A stretch of DNA of 64,000 bases from Symbiodinium microadriaticum (GCA_001939145.1 LSRX01001115.1:153055-217054), one strand, 5' to 3'; counted from the first letter of the stretch, positions 41,791 through 53,127 are shown. The notes: generated by a model from the sequence alone, not told the origin. Translations and numbers: made by a program.

Positions 41791-44090
41791 ACTCCGTCGG
41801 CCTTAAGTGCCGCAGCTCCCAGGCCGGGCCGTGTGGCGCCAGAGCTGCGAGCAGCTCCGCGGGTTTCAGGCTCTCCGGATGAAGGGCCTTGGAACACACA
41901 CGGCCCAAAGCTCGGAGTGCTTCGGAAGTTACTATTGTTGGGGGGGCTCCTTGTTATCATCATAGTGCATAGTGTATACCCCAAAAACCCTATTCCAGTT
42001 ATTGAGTCCCCTGTGCTTTGTGATTCAAGACCTGGCCAGAACTATCTAAGGTTTCCACTGAGCCCTGCACTGCCAAGTCGGCCATCTGGCCAGGATCCAG
42101 CGCAACGAGCCTTTTTCACAAACTCAAACTCCAAAGAAACTCCAAAAGAAGCTGATCTCGTTTGTGATGCATCCAATGCTTCGCAGCTTGCATCTGTAGG
42201 CGAACAGGTTCTCCTGTAGTTGTGCCACTGCACATGCTAACAGTCACTGCTAGCTCCTTTTGCCGACCCCAACATCTGGGTACATCTGTAGCAACCCCGG
42301 TAACATGAGATGCTGTCAATGTGGTATTTTGCGCAATAATTGGAAACATGCAGTGCCTACAAGTCTGCTGTCATGAATCATCGAAGTGCATGCAGGCACA
42401 CACACACACACACGCACACACAGACGCACGCCTGTGCCAACAAATGTGGAAAAGCACGGCTGTCAACAGACATAGCATTTATGCAAAAGTGGCAGTCAGA
42501 ACATGTCAAGCCCACGCCACGGAGTTCGAGAATCCTTCTCAGGCCAAGAGCTTCATCCATACGCCTACACGTCCCCCTTGTCTCTTCCCGTCTTTCAGGA
42601 TTTTAAAGGCCAGGCCACCGCGGCAGCACCGCCGAAACCGCCCCGAGGTCTGCACCTTCGCGGCTTCCGGCTTAGGTGAGCTTTGCTGAAGCTGTGAGCT
42701 TCGCCCAGAAATACTTTCAGATCACATCAGATCAGCTAACATCTGAGACTTCACCGCCTTGGCCCAGGTGCCGCCGCAGCAGTGCAAAGACTCGTTGGCT
42801 GCCGGCAGCGGCTAGAAGCCGCAGGGCGGACGTCGCGTCGCCTGCAATGGTCAGGACTTTCAACATCTCGGGATTGGAAAAATTGCTCGACGCATTGCTT
42901 CACTCAGATTGAACACTGCACCAAATTGCCAGCCCAGGTGCCCCTTGCTTCATGCAGCGATGCTAAAACCTCCGAAGCGCCAGACTCCTCAAAGCAGCCG
43001 GCGCAGCGCACCGTTCAGCGACGCAGCTGCGCAGCAACTCATGGCACAGATTCTTCCAACACATGGTGGGTACTTGCATGAAAGCTGGCCAGTGCCCCCT
43101 GTCCTCGCAATTCTCCGCTTGCGGCTCCCAAGCAGGACCTCGTGAGTCGTGGGCTCAATGCTTGATTGCAAAACTGGGACTTCTCCTCCCCCACCGGAAA
43201 GTCCCCGCAGTCGGCCTTCCCCGCTTTCGATGCTGCCTTCAGGTCTGAGAGCCTTGGCAATACTGCAAAGAACCTGCAACATGATCAGAGTAGCAGAACC
43301 AAAGATTCAGAAAGGATCTGCAGGGACGGCTGTTTGCTCTAGCAAAAAGGCAGTAGTTTGAGACCACAGCTCTTTGAAGCGCAGCCATGAGAGGCCTCAG
43401 ATTGCACCCACATTCGACTCTCTTCAGTCTGCAGCTATCTGGGCTTCTTTGCCTAGCTACCTACCCAGCTATCCGTCCATCCGTCTGCAAGAGTCTTTCT
43501 GTATCCAGTTTGATCTCTCATTCAAGCCATGGCATGTGTAGTTTAAACAATAAGTTGTGGCAAACCCTTCTACAAGGCCTTGGGGACGACCTGATTGGCT
43601 TCCTTGTCCGTTTACGTGTCTGTCCACATATGGCACGCCGACCGAAGAAACAAAAAAACAAACATCCCCGACGGTTTCTTCTGCAAAACGACATGAACGA
43701 ACCAAAATAGCTACAGACATGTTTCAAGCATGCATGCACGTACACATGGATACACGTACCTACGCGTGCATGCATGTGGCATATGTACGAAAAGTTGGCA
43801 TCCCCGAAGCCCTCATGTCTCGTAGCCAACCCAGTGGAGAATGAGCAAACCTCGGTCGAAAGTTTGCCAACATCGTGCTTGCGGCGAAAGGGAACATGAG
43901 CACGTCGTCACGCATCTCACAGTAGCCCGACGGGGAGAAACGTCTCCATGATTGTCATGATGCCGGTGCGGAAGGCTTTATTGATGCCCATGATGCCCGC
44001 CCCGTGGATGCCGAAGGGCAGTGATGATGCTGGTTATGGACGGGGTGGACACGTGTGCTCCCGTAGTGCGCGCGTGTGCTCGTGTTCGCT
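41791..44090. other. Spacer or intronic, no firm gene
   Basis: ORFs on both strands compete at 42650-43360 (plus: MVRTFNISGLEKLLDALL; minus: RPEGSIESGEGRLRG). A CA run lies at 42397-42422. No frame is convincing enough to call. Confidence 0.32.
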
Positions 44091-44093
44091 CGT

Positions 44094-44180
44094 GCATATA
44101 TGGATAAGTAGATAGGTGGATAAGTAGATAGATAGGTAAGTGGATAGATAGATTGATAGACAGTTAAATAGATAGACCTG
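44094..44180. repeat. GATA/GGTA tetranucleotide microsatellite
   Basis: GATAAGTAGATAGGTGGATA-type repeats occupy about 85 bases. Confidence 0.88.
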
Positions 44181-44531
44181 CTGTGACGGGGTCTTTGAGG
44201 ATTTCCCACACAGGCCCAGGTAGTGCACAGTTCTTGTCCGTTGCTCCCACCTCCCTCAGCCTGCAAGTGTGTGTTCCTGCCCCCTCTTCTGCCTCGTAAA
44301 GGGCAGGTGGAATGTGTGCTAGTTAGGTCGTGTGTGTTTGTGGGTGTGTGGCTGTGTACCGAACTGCAGTCACGCTACAAGTCTACATGCGCACAGTCAT
44401 GTTGGTGCTGCGATGTGAACGCATTAACGGTGTTAGGTTTGTACACACCTGTCAGAAAACCACTTTCCCAGCGTTGCTCTTCCTCTCAAGTTCTTGGCAC
44501 CGTTAGGTGCTTCAAGAAATCGTGTTGCGCC

Positions 44532-44756
44532 ATGTGGACGGACCTCGTTCGCTCTGAACGGCACACTTTCCCCAGTCTGCTGGAGGTCTTGCACGGCAGA
44601 AACCGCGTGAAGTTTCTCCCACAGCTGCAGGAAGCCGGTGTCAAGTCAGCCTACGATAAGGAATCTGGCTCCAGGTCGGTTCTTGTGAGCATTGTTGGTG
44701 ACGTTGCCAGTTCCGAGAAGCTGTTGAAAACGCTGTGCGGGGCAACCAGCTGTTAG
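44532..44756 (+). CDS. Hypothetical 74-residue ORF or 3' exon on the plus strand
   Basis: From ATG the frame reads MWTDLVRSERHTFPSLLEVL, HGRNRVKFLPQLQEAGVKS, then AYDKESGSRSVLVSIVGDV, ending KLLKTLCGATSC and TAG. It is one of few plus-strand frames with good protein-like composition. The frame is also open upstream to 44223 but Cys-rich and less credible there. No family is recognised, and it could be a 3' exon rather than a whole gene. Confidence 0.38.
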   Translation: MWTDLVRSERHTFPSLLEVLHGRNRVKFLPQLQEAGVKSAYDKESGSRSVLVSIVGDVASSEKLLKTLCGATSC

Positions 44757-45194
44757 CACACAACCCGAGATCTAAGTTGCGCCACCCCCGTTCCCAGTGA
44801 GTCATGGGTTACTTCGTGTGGGAAGTTGTGGTATGGCACTAGTTCTGCTTGTCGCAACCCATCAGTCCTGGCAGGATACACACGATGCTCCCTGTGCTTC
44901 CCTTTGCCCAGCCGCACAGCTGTTGAGAGTCAAGGCCCGGGAGTAAAGTCGAGCATCATGACGAGCCCTCCAGCTCTGCCAATTGCTTTGTCCTTGGTTG
45001 GTCCTGGCTCGCGAAAAAACGGGGAGGCTTATGCTCCCACGTCGCCTGCCCAACAGGAAACCACTGCGACCTGGCGGGGCTGCTGAACTGAGTGAGGCTG
45101 ACGCCCGTCAAAGCCACCGAACAGGTCGTCCCTGACAAGTATCCAAGAAGAGGCCGGTGTCACTTTGCCAGGACCAGCCCCTGACGTTCTCGGT

Positions 45195-45660
45195 CTACCT
45201 GGCGTCTTCTAACTGGGTGCACGGCGGGCATCGGTGTCTGCTGTGTGCCCTGCGGTAGCCACGAAGGTTGTACCGTGAGCACATTGCCCGGAAGCATCTG
45301 GGGACTGATCTGACAAGGGCATCCTGTGCTGCATCCCATGGGGCCACTTCATCAGGCCCAACACCATCGGGCAAGTCCCCAAAGATGGCTCCCACCAGAG
45401 CCTGTGCATCGCTCTAGGTAGTTTGCTCTCGTTGCTGTCGGTAGGCACTCAAACCTTCGGCCACTGACTGGCTCATGAGTCCAGCTAACCGGGCTCGGTG
45501 CGAGACAAGAAACTCGCCCAACGAGTCCATCAGCTCATCTTCTGTCGCGTCGCAGAGCAGCTGCAGTGCTGAACCATGGGACGAACTTGGCGTTGTCCAG
45601 ACATGGCTGGGCACATCTGAAAAGCCGAAAAACTCGAGCTGCAACGGCTTCAGCAGCTGC
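45195..45660 (-). CDS. Hypothetical protein, frame interrupted by one TAG
   Basis: One minus-strand frame is protein-like on both sides of a TAG at 45414-45416. Upstream it reads KPLQLEFFGFSDVPSHVW, LQLLCDATEDELMDSLGEFL and LAGLMSQSVAEGLSAYRQ. Downstream it reads AQALVGAIFGDLPDGVGPD and WDAAQDALVRSVPRCFRAM. The frame does not change across the stop. The stop may lie in a short unspliced intron, be a nonsense mutation in a decaying gene, or mark the end of one gene with a separate downstream unit. Family not recognised. Confidence 0.42.
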
Positions 45661-45764
45661 TTCTTCCTAGAAGGTGTTTATATACAGCTAACTGGTGACA
45701 AACACAAAAAACTTCCACACGCTGAACTTGTCACTGTGTGCACACACACACTGCCCTACAACGA

Positions 45765-46163
45765 ATAGAGTAAATAGAGGAGATAGATAAGATAGCTTGG
45801 ATAGGTTAGCAAGAGTCGATAAGAATAGATAAGAATAGAGAGTGTAGATAGAGGAGACAGACTAGATAGATGACGTAAGATCGACAACATAGACAGACAG
45901 ATAGATAGATAGATGGATACACAGATAGGTAGATAGATAGACAAATAGATCGATAGATCGATCGATAGATAGATAGATTAGATAGATAGGTGGATAGAGT
46001 TGGTAGAATAGACAGAAGAGATAGAATAATAGAGGAGATAAAGGAGACAGGGTAGATAGAATCAGTAGACAGGACAGATGAGATAGATTAGGTAGAAAGG
46101 ATAGTTAGCTAGCCAGTTAACTAGCAACCCAACCAGCCAGTCAGCCAGCGAGCCAGCGAGATG

Positions 46164-46219
<56 letters not shown>

Positions 46220-46720
46220 CAGAGACAGAGACAGAGACAGAGACAGAGAGGGAGAGAGAGACAGAGACAGAGAGGGAGAGAGAGATGCACATATGTATGT
46301 GTATATATATATGTATATATATATATATATATAGAGAAACAGAGATAGAGATAGAGATGGAGATAGCGATAGAGGAGAAAGAGATAGAGATTGAGATGGA
46401 GATGGAGATCGAGGTGGAGGTGGACGTGGAGATAGAGATAGAGCTAGAGACAGAGACAGAGAGATAAGGAAATAGAGATAGAGATAGAGGCAGGGATTGA
46501 GATCGAGATGGAGGTGGACGTGGAGAGAGATAGAGACAGAGACAGAGAGACAGAGAGATAGAGAGATAGAGAGATAAAGAGATAGAGAGACAGAGAGATA
46601 GAGAGACAGAAACATAGAGACATAGAGACTCTCGTCTCTAGATACAGACATAAATGAGATCCAGATACAGATGCAGATGTAGATGAATGGATATGTGTGT
46701 ATATTTATATACATACGTTA
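45765..46720. repeat. GATA/GAGACA/TA microsatellite field
   Basis: About 950 bases are composed of GATA and GATAGA repeats (45765-46090), (GA)n (46158-46200), (GAGACA)n (46200-46250), (TA)n (46305-46332) and GAGATAGAGATG-type arrays to 46690. Ser/Leu, Tyr/Ile and Glu/Met ORFs here are artefacts. Confidence 0.95.
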
Positions 46721-47149
46721 CATACCGGCGTAGATGTGTACATGTGTGTGTGTGTGTTGCATGTATGGACGTGTACGTATGCATCAGTATTTGTGTGCGT
46801 TCTAATATTATGTTATGCGATGTTGCATTTTGTTGTGTTACGGTATGTCATGCTTCAATAAAACGTGCAATGCATGCCATGCATAGCACACTTCTGTTCT
46901 ATGTTACGCAGAGCCTACGTCAATGTCTGCATCATCTGTGCAAGTGCATAATCAGCTTGGCGTCTTCGTCGGCTTCGTCGTCTTTGGCCACAGCCTCAAG
47001 GCTTCACATAGGGCTCCAGGTTTTGGAAGCTGAGCAGAATCCTCGGGCTGGCAGGCTGAAGGCCACAACTCCACGTCACTCTGCCTGCCTGCTTCTGTCC
47101 ACTGTTCAAGCTCTGATGCCAAGAGTCCAGCTGCGCCAAACTATGCACA

Positions 47150-48026
47150 AAGTCCCCTGAGAGGGCAAAGCGCTGCGATATTCGCGCGAAGCGCACTCCC
47201 GATGGACCCCCGAGCCTCAGATCCATCTACCAGGATGCAGTGCATTCAAAGGAGACACGAGAGACACCCCAGCACGAAAAGCAAAATCCTTCCTCCCTCA
47301 CCCAGCAGCTTTGAGTGAAACTCGGCCAGGAGTATGTCCTGACGAGCACAAACATGACCAGTCTTTTGCTTGCCCTTGCCGTACAAAAATACCCCAGGAG
47401 CCGATGAACGATGGCATCTTTTCTTGGGTTAGCTCAGGTAGGTCAGGTGCGACGGTTCAAAATCGGCTTTTTTGTCTCTGCAAAGCTCTGGGCCTGGCCT
47501 GGTCTCCGCCGATGAGCAGAGCATCGTCACTCAGCCAGCAAAGCGCAGAGCCTGGAGGCCGCGCGATGTAAGTGACCTCAAAAACCAGCTCTGAACGCAA
47601 CCCCCAACGCCAGCGCCACTTTCAACTGACAGCTCCGAGCGGCTTTTTGGTAGGTCTCGACGTCCACCACCTTCACACCCTTGCTGTTGACCCATGCAAC
47701 GAGCCCTCCACGCCAGCGGATGGCTGTAATCGGCCCCTGCAGGAACGAACTTTTGCAGACCCTGCGGTCGAAGTGCACCCATCACCCGCCAGCCTCTCCG
47801 TGGTGGAGGGTTGCATGCCGCGTCTCCTGAAAGCTAAAGTTTGAGACTTCCCGGTCATGCAGAGGGCTTCATGCTGCTCAGCAGCGAGGGCGCCACGGCG
47901 GCTGAGGACAAGGCGACCCTCCTGCAGCGTGCAAGCAGACACAGAGAGAACGAGAGAGGCTTCACGGCTAAGGACGCCGTCCGAGTCCTCGCCGCCGGAG
48001 CAGAGGACGCGCAAGCCTAGAGCTGC
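47150..48026 (-). CDS. VPS41: VPS41-like WD40 exons (HOPS subunit), incomplete
   Basis: Four minus-strand segments line up with the N-terminal beta-propeller of VPS41. The first starts at 48026 (AALGLRVLCSGGEDSDGV) after TTCAG. The second starts at 47736 after CTGCAG and reads GPITAIRWRGGLVAWVNSKG then VKVVDVETYQK, matching the family pattern WRGxLIAWANDxGVKVYD. The third starts at 47551 (SALCWLSDDALLIGG). The fourth, near 47208-47155, reads GPSGVRFARISQR, corresponding to the IGWGTSVK step. VPS41 tethers late endosomes to lysosomes or vacuoles. The clathrin-heavy-chain repeat region and C-terminal RING expected downstream are not visible before the microsatellite field at 46.7 kb. The gene is therefore either split by very long introns or truncated. 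The name is assigned from motif order and is moderately secure. Confidence 0.5.
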
Positions 48027-48374
48027 CTGAACGAAGTTGCCCACGAACGATCGCTTTTTTCACTCACGGCGTGGATCGTCGCGGGCCGCCTTGCCTCCGC
48101 GTATTGTGGGCAAATGGCCACAGTCAGCACCTGAGGCGGACACGAGAACGGGTGGAGTTGTTTTTCGCGAGTGTTTTGGGTTCTTGGGCGATTCGCCGTT
48201 TTCTGGGGGCCTGGGGCCTGACAAGAGCCTGTTTTGCCTCAAGCTATTGGGAAATTTCGAATTGCCGCAGAACCTGCGCCAAGCCAGCGGGGAGTTCCAT
48301 TTTGCAGGGTCTCTTGGTGTCTTGTGGCAAGCAACTCCAAATCGCAGGATCGTGACATGCGTTATGCTGAAGCC

Positions 48375-48492
48375 ACCCCTCACTAGGCGATGGCCGTTGA
48401 TCCCTTAAACTCGGCCCTTTGTTCCGCGATGGTGGTTGAGCTCATTTCGTAAACCCGACCCTCATTTGGCGATGGCGACTGTTCCCATATCT
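48375..48492. repeat. Inverted outlying copies of the 34-kb minisatellite
   Basis: CCTCACTAGGCGATGGCCGTTGATCC, then CTTAAACTCGGCCCTTTG and GTAAACCCGACCCTCATTTGG followed by CGATGG are the reverse complement of the 42-46-base unit at 33965-34620 (two to three units). Confidence 0.7.
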
Positions 48493-48499
48493 GAAACAC

Positions 48500-49195
48500 T
48501 AAAATTCAGGCTCTGAGGTCGTGGCAGGCTTTGGGAAGGTGCAAGTCCAGGAGGCGCCCCCGGAGATTCCATCCACGGCGACCTTCTTCGCTGCTGTTCC
48601 CCAGACGCGGGGTCGGCTCCGGCCATTCGCCAAGTCGTCTAGAAGGCTTTTGCGAGATACCGGGCAACCCCGCCGTCGAAAACCATGCTACGCTGGAACA
48701 CAGGTACTGGGAGCAGCGTCATTATCACGATGCTCGTGGGTTACAGCCGCCCTTGTGTTCTGCCCGAAAGATGACGCGTGGATGCATGAATCTGAAACTC
48801 TCAACGTGACAATGCCTGGGCACCAGCAGACTCTCCAAAATGCCCAGCTGCTGGAAATTGACATAGCGGCAGCCAGGTCACTGCTGTACCGGCCACTGAG
48901 GCCACATGCGTAGCCGAGTCGTTTAGCGAGACATCCGTGATCCTTCCGGGTCCCCTGACATTCTGTGTGGAGCGCTTCGGGGCTTGGGTCCTTTCGGATT
49001 GAAACTTGGAAGTTGGGCAGAATCCACGAGTCTGAGATTTCATAGAGTAGGCTAGAGTGGGTTAGAGTTAGGTCTTCTCGCTGCAAACAGTTCAAGCTCA
49101 GACTCGCAACCTAAAGATCCTGAAACTTCAGTGGTGCCTCAAGCTGTAACTTGTGGTGCCTACCGATGTAAAATGGATGACCACCTGTTCAGGAA
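48500..49195. other. Spacer, no supported gene
   Basis: Plus-strand ORFs of 92-130 codons (48521-48913) and minus ORFs overlap. None is clearly protein-like. Confidence 0.3.
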
Positions 49196-49345
49196 GCGTC
49201 AGGAAGCGTCTCCCCCCCCCCCCAACCCTGAAATTAAGGGGGGGAATGGGCATCATTGATACCCGGCCGGGCCGGCCCGGCGAGCATCGTGAGCATCATC
49301 CGGGCCCGAAAGGCCAGCATCATGAGCATCATTGGCGGCTCTTTT
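49186..49345. repeat. Duplicated GTCAGGAAGC, C12/G7 runs and satellite anchors
   Basis: CAGGAAGCGT is tandemly duplicated at about 49191-49210. It is followed by a C12 run (49212-49223) and a G7 run (about 49238-49244) that can pair. CGGCCGGGCCGGCCCGGC follows (about 49264-49281). Inverted ATGAGCATCAT anchors of the 30-kb satellite lie at about 49289 and 49321. Confidence 0.65.
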
Positions 49346-49724
49346 CTCCGTTCCAGGGCAAGCCGAAACACTCCCTTTTCATGCCCGAAAAGGAGGGTCC
49401 GCCCCACGGCCAAAAGGCAGCTCCAACTGCAGTCTAGCTCGAGAAACCGGCACCATTTGACAGAAGTTTGGGAGGCCCTTTCCCCACACCCCTTGTTGCA
49501 ACCTTCGTTGATAAGAAACGAAACTCCCCTAGCCCCGGAGGCTAGCTTTCGTGACATCCGGTGTTAAACACACAGGAAGCGGCGCCTGCGCAGTTCGGAG
49601 GACTGCCAGACTCCACCCTCTTGGCGCCACAGGATCAAAGACCTTGCTCAGGCCGGTCTGCTGAAGGATCGATGCAAAGAGTAGTGCTGGCTGGCAATGA
49701 GCAACTGGTGCCTGTCGACGGCAG

Positions 49725-50018
49725 TCACGCAGATGGATCCGCGAAGCGCAGAGGGCCCAGAAGCCTGCCAAGAGACGGCTCGCATACGAGGCCCCGGTCC
49801 CGTTCCGGAGCCGCAATGGGCACTTCCAATCGACCGTAGCTTATCAAGATGCGTGGAGACACCAATCGAGCTCGGCGGTTGCCGCAAGCTATGAGCTGGC
49901 TCTTTCTGATTCGGGTGAAGCTATCGGCTATCCTTTCCATGAAGGTTGCGTGAAGCCGTGCCTCCGCCTGAACTTCTAGCGTCGCAGCCTCTGGAGGGCT
50001 GCCAGCCTTCCCTGCCAT
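49725..50018 (-). CDS. Hypothetical protein or first exon starting at ATG
   Basis: From ATG at 50016-50018 the frame reads MAGKAGSPPEAATLEVQAEA, RLHATFMERIADSFTRIRKS, then QLIACGNRRARLVSPRILIS and YGRLEVPIAAPERDRGL, stopping at 49725. The N-terminal Pro/Ala stretch followed by an amphipathic helix looks natural for an N-terminus. An overlapping minus ORF (49529-49816, ALLFASILQQTGLSKVFD) may be the next exon. Family not recognised. Confidence 0.42.
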   Translation of the reverse strand: MAGKAGSPPEAATLEVQAEARLHATFMERIADSFTRIRKSQLIACGNRRARLVSPRILISYGRLEVPIAAPERDRGLVCEPSLGRLLGPLRFADPSA

Positions 50019-50331
50019 CCATTGGCTTCAAACCTCATCGAACTTGACTTGAGCAACTGCTGTGGGCACGCCGACGCACCAGCGGTCAAACTTGAGTCCT
50101 CCGCGGACTGGCAGCTACCGCCGCGGCATGTGGGGCGACATCGCATGGTGTTCTGTCGAGCAAGCTGTTGGAATGCAGCTGAACTTTGCGAACGAAACTA
50201 CCTTTGCCCAGCTTCACGCCAAAAGCTGTGCAGTTTGGGGTGATGCTGCATGGTGTGCAGATCGCACATGCCGGTTGAAAAGGCTCAGCCACTGGCTGCG
50301 GAGGCCAGCAATGCTGTGAAAGGCATCTTAC

Positions 50332-50487
50332 CAGCAACCTATTGAAGCCTTCGAGAGGATATGGGGAGCGAGCCAGCATTGCACCGTTTAACAAACCACC
50401 AAGCAAGTCATCGGCTGCTTCGCATTTGCGATCGTGGTCCCTGTACATGGCACCTTGACCCATCCAAGTGCCAATAGCACAGCTGAG
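50332..50487 (-). CDS. Well-supported internal exon with canonical GTAAG donor
   Basis: The acceptor AAGGCAG|CTC and donor TTGCTG|GTAAGA delimit exactly 52 codons. The frame reads LSCAIGTWMGQGAMYRDHDR, KCEAADDLLGGLLNGAMLA, then RSPYPLEGFNRLL. The conventional donor is unusual among the introns in this window. The exon at 50528-50672 probably precedes it. I do not recognise the family, although HD- and DD-type acidic pairs hint at an enzyme. Confidence 0.58.
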
Positions 50488-50527
50488 CTGCCTTCTCTTT
50501 AAACTGATCGAGAGGGAAAGCAAACAA

Positions 50528-50672
50528 TTACAGTAAAATGCTTTGAAAACACTCAAACTTGGAAGCTCGAGCACAATCAACAAAGGCTGACAATTCACTT
50601 CCACTCTTCCCTCTGCTCACACAGTGTGCCGCGATATTCGCAGCAGCATCTGCGCTGGTGAAGGGTCTAAAA
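50528..50672 (-). CDS. Probable coding exon upstream of the 50332-50487 exon
   Basis: After TTTTTAG the frame reads PFTSADAAANIAAHCVSRGK, then SGSELSAFVDCARASKFECF, QSILL and a stop. Part of the 3' end is probably intronic. Composition is helical and protein-like. Confidence 0.4.
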
Positions 50673-51318
50673 ACGATTGCAGTCAGTCTTATTGGGTTCC
50701 CTTTAGCCAGACCGGACCGTTTGTGCCATTTCTGGATTTGCAATGCAGCAAAACCAAGCTACTGTTGTGCGAAAAGACGGCCAGGCCTGCCTTCCAGCAA
50801 GGTCATCTGCATGGAATGGTCAAATGACGCCTAGTAGAAAAGGGTTTCTGCATTCTGGCTCCTGGCTATAGCGGCTTTGGCAAGTTTCAGACCGGAACGC
50901 GGGTCTCTGCCCAAGTTCTTGATACTCAAGAGTCTCGTGAGGAAACAGCCTGGGCTCTGCTCCATGCGTGCTGGCTAGCAACCTGCTGGCCAATCTTGAC
51001 TGCCTGATAGACTACACCTCACTGCAGCTGCAAAAGTCGGCACGATGCAGCTCGAGCTTCCAGGTTCATGACGTGTGCCGGATGAACCGGCGGACTGATG
51101 GAGCTGTGCCACCAGCCGTCTTCTGCCTATCTAAAAAAGGACAGCACTACTTATAACACCCTCCAGACCAGTCGGACGATTGATTCTGACAGAGGGGTGA
51201 CGACTTCACGTTCAGTTCCTCAGGTGGGGATAATGGGAACAACTGCATCAGCTCCGTGCAACTTCCTCGGCGGGAGCAGGGGTTGCTGGTGCATGGAGGA
51301 ATGAAGGAAGAGGACGAA

Positions 51319-51618
51319 TCAAAAAGACACTCGAACTCTTCGAATCAGGGGATGCGTAGCTCCGACGTCTAACGCTATCAGCTCCCCGCAGGCGACTCTT
51401 TCCGAGGGAGCTGCTGGTCCGCAGCGACGTTGTCCAGCGATAGCCGCCAGAGAATGTACATGATGATCACGAGCAACCTGGGCTTGCCAGGGCTGCAAAA
51501 TGCGCAGGCCATGGAGTCCGATGGAGCCTTCTAACGCATTCCCTGCCAAGCAACAAGGTGACCACAGCACAAGCCGCGTAGGAGCTTGAAACAGCCTGTC
51601 ACTGCTGAAGGCTTCCAT
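51319..51618 (-). CDS. Hypothetical 99-residue ORF
   Basis: The ORF runs from ATG (MEAFSSDRLFQAPTRLVLW) through LHGLRILQPWQAQVARDHH to LIALDVGATHPLIRRVRVSF and TGA. No competing ORF of equal length overlaps on the plus strand. Family not recognised, and it may be a chance ORF. Confidence 0.33.
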   Translation of the reverse strand: MEAFSSDRLFQAPTRLVLWSPCCLAGNALEGSIGLHGLRILQPWQAQVARDHHVHSLAAIAGQRRCGPAAPSERVACGELIALDVGATHPLIRRVRVSF

Positions 51619-51917
51619 CAGTGCGACATCCCATGATGTTGCACAAGCACGGCTATGTTACAAGCAGGCCGGGGACACCTGCACGCCCCAGACGCCGCCA
51701 TAGCACATGCCATCAATGACACCCTGACAATTTGCTTGCACCACCTATCCGCCGGGTCTGAATCTCACACAGCCAAGGCTCTTTGTAGGATTCTCCCATG
51801 AAACCACAAGTCACGCCATTTCCAATGGTCGTGATTTTGCTGAGGAAGTACTGGTCCTGAGCATCTCTCTCTCTGCATTTGCGGTGCTAACTTGTCATCT
51901 TGAACCGCTTCGACAAG

Positions 51918-52250
51918 TCAAGCCCGTACATCTCCCGGAAGTCGACGACAAGGCTCCAAGAGTGTCTTCAAATTGGTCTGGATCTTGGTGAACGACTGCG
52001 TCGTAGCCGTGTCCAGGCGGTTAAAGACCTCAGAGATTTGGTTGGGCACGTTCTTCATGTCAAGTTATGAGTGGAAGCCCAAACCCTCTGTTCATCCTCT
52101 GTGCCAGAGTTTGCGCTGATTCCTTGAGGTCCGAGGAATAACTGGCCTTCTGCTCTTGCCGGTGTCTTGAACTGCTAGAACTGTTAAAGAACCACGAGGC
52201 CCAAACCAAGTGATAAAGAACATGCAAGGCCCGACTACGATCTCGCCTGT
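51918..52250 (-). CDS. Probable coiled-coil exons of one gene
   Basis: Three minus-strand segments are protein-like. They are GEIVVGPCMFFITWFGPRG (from about 52246, after CAACAG), QKASYSSDLKESAQTLAQRM (about 52160-52095, another frame) and MKNVPNQISEVFNRLDTATT followed by QSFTKIQTNLKTLLEP (52058 to about 51945). The last two have hydrophobic/polar heptads typical of coiled coils. Exact splice sites between them are not clear. A stop closes the last frame at 51918. Confidence 0.4.
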
Positions 52251-52596
52251 TGGTTGACCTTGACTTCTTTGATGAACATCAAGACGATTCAGCATGCAAT
52301 TAAGCGAAATTGGCATGTGGTCGAAACGGCCCTGCGCGGCAAATCAGACGTTCCATTGAGCTTCCGAGTGCAGCCAAACCAGTTCCGAAGGAACTTTGTG
52401 GAGGGTCCTGGTTTTTAAACGTTAAAAAATGCGACGGAGAGTTCGACACTTGCAGGTGTTTCAGCATGTGCATGTGCCACAGTTTGATGCAGTTTTGGCG
52501 CAAAGTGCCCCGATGAGCCTCTGGGTAGGCGAAACTAGTCGGCAGAAAACGGCATCGTTTCTGTGCTCCGCTCGCTCGAGTGTGTCCTCAACCGGT

Positions 52597-52720
52597 GCAT
52601 CAGCCGATCAGCTTTTCAGCCGATCAGCCGATCGGCCAATCAACCCAAAACCCTACACCCCTAAACCCTACATCCCTAAACCCCTAAACCCGACCAGCCG
52701 ATCTGCCGATCGGCTGATGC
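52597..52720. repeat. Interstitial telomeric block framed by an inverted repeat
   Basis: A telomere-type block (about 52644-52692: CCCTACACCCCTAAACCCTACA and similar) is flanked by GCATCAGCCGATC (52597-52609) and its exact reverse complement GATCGGCTGATGC (52708-52720). Extending outward, 17 of 20 positions pair. Further CAGCCGATC copies lie inside both arms. Confidence 0.8.
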
Positions 52721-53084
52721 GCAGTGTTTGGAAACCGACTGTGCGAGCACAATGCGATTGCGGTTTACGTACACTGGAAGAAAAGCATATCCCCCGAATC
52801 TCGCATCACACTTGCATCAATCGACCGCATGTTCCTCTTCCGTGTGCTGATACAACTATACACGATTGGGGAAGCATGATTTCTTGAGGAACAAAGTCTG
52901 CCGAATCGACACGATGCTCCTGAAGATGGCCTGTCTCGAGTAAGGAAAAAAGAGGAGTGGAGAAAGTATTGCGGGGTTATTAAAGCATCCGCAGCTAAGA
53001 GTCGGCTGTTGATCTTACGGCCTGGACCCCAGGCAGGGTTTACGCTAGGTACACTGCTCCGTACACTTCGGAAAACCGGCAGTC

Positions 53085-53125
<41 letters not shown>

Positions 53126-53127
53126 AC
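53085..53127. repeat. CT dinucleotide microsatellite
   Basis: An imperfect (CT)n run of about 40 bases produces a Ser/Leu tract in plus-strand ORFs. Confidence 0.88.

Noticed and set aside
41841-42233. 128-codon plus-strand ORF near the telomeric block
   Set aside because: Pro/Ser-rich with no motif and overlapped by minus ORFs. There is insufficient support.
46121-46714. 197-codon Ser/Leu ORF in the GA/GATA field
   Set aside because: Purely microsatellite-derived translation.
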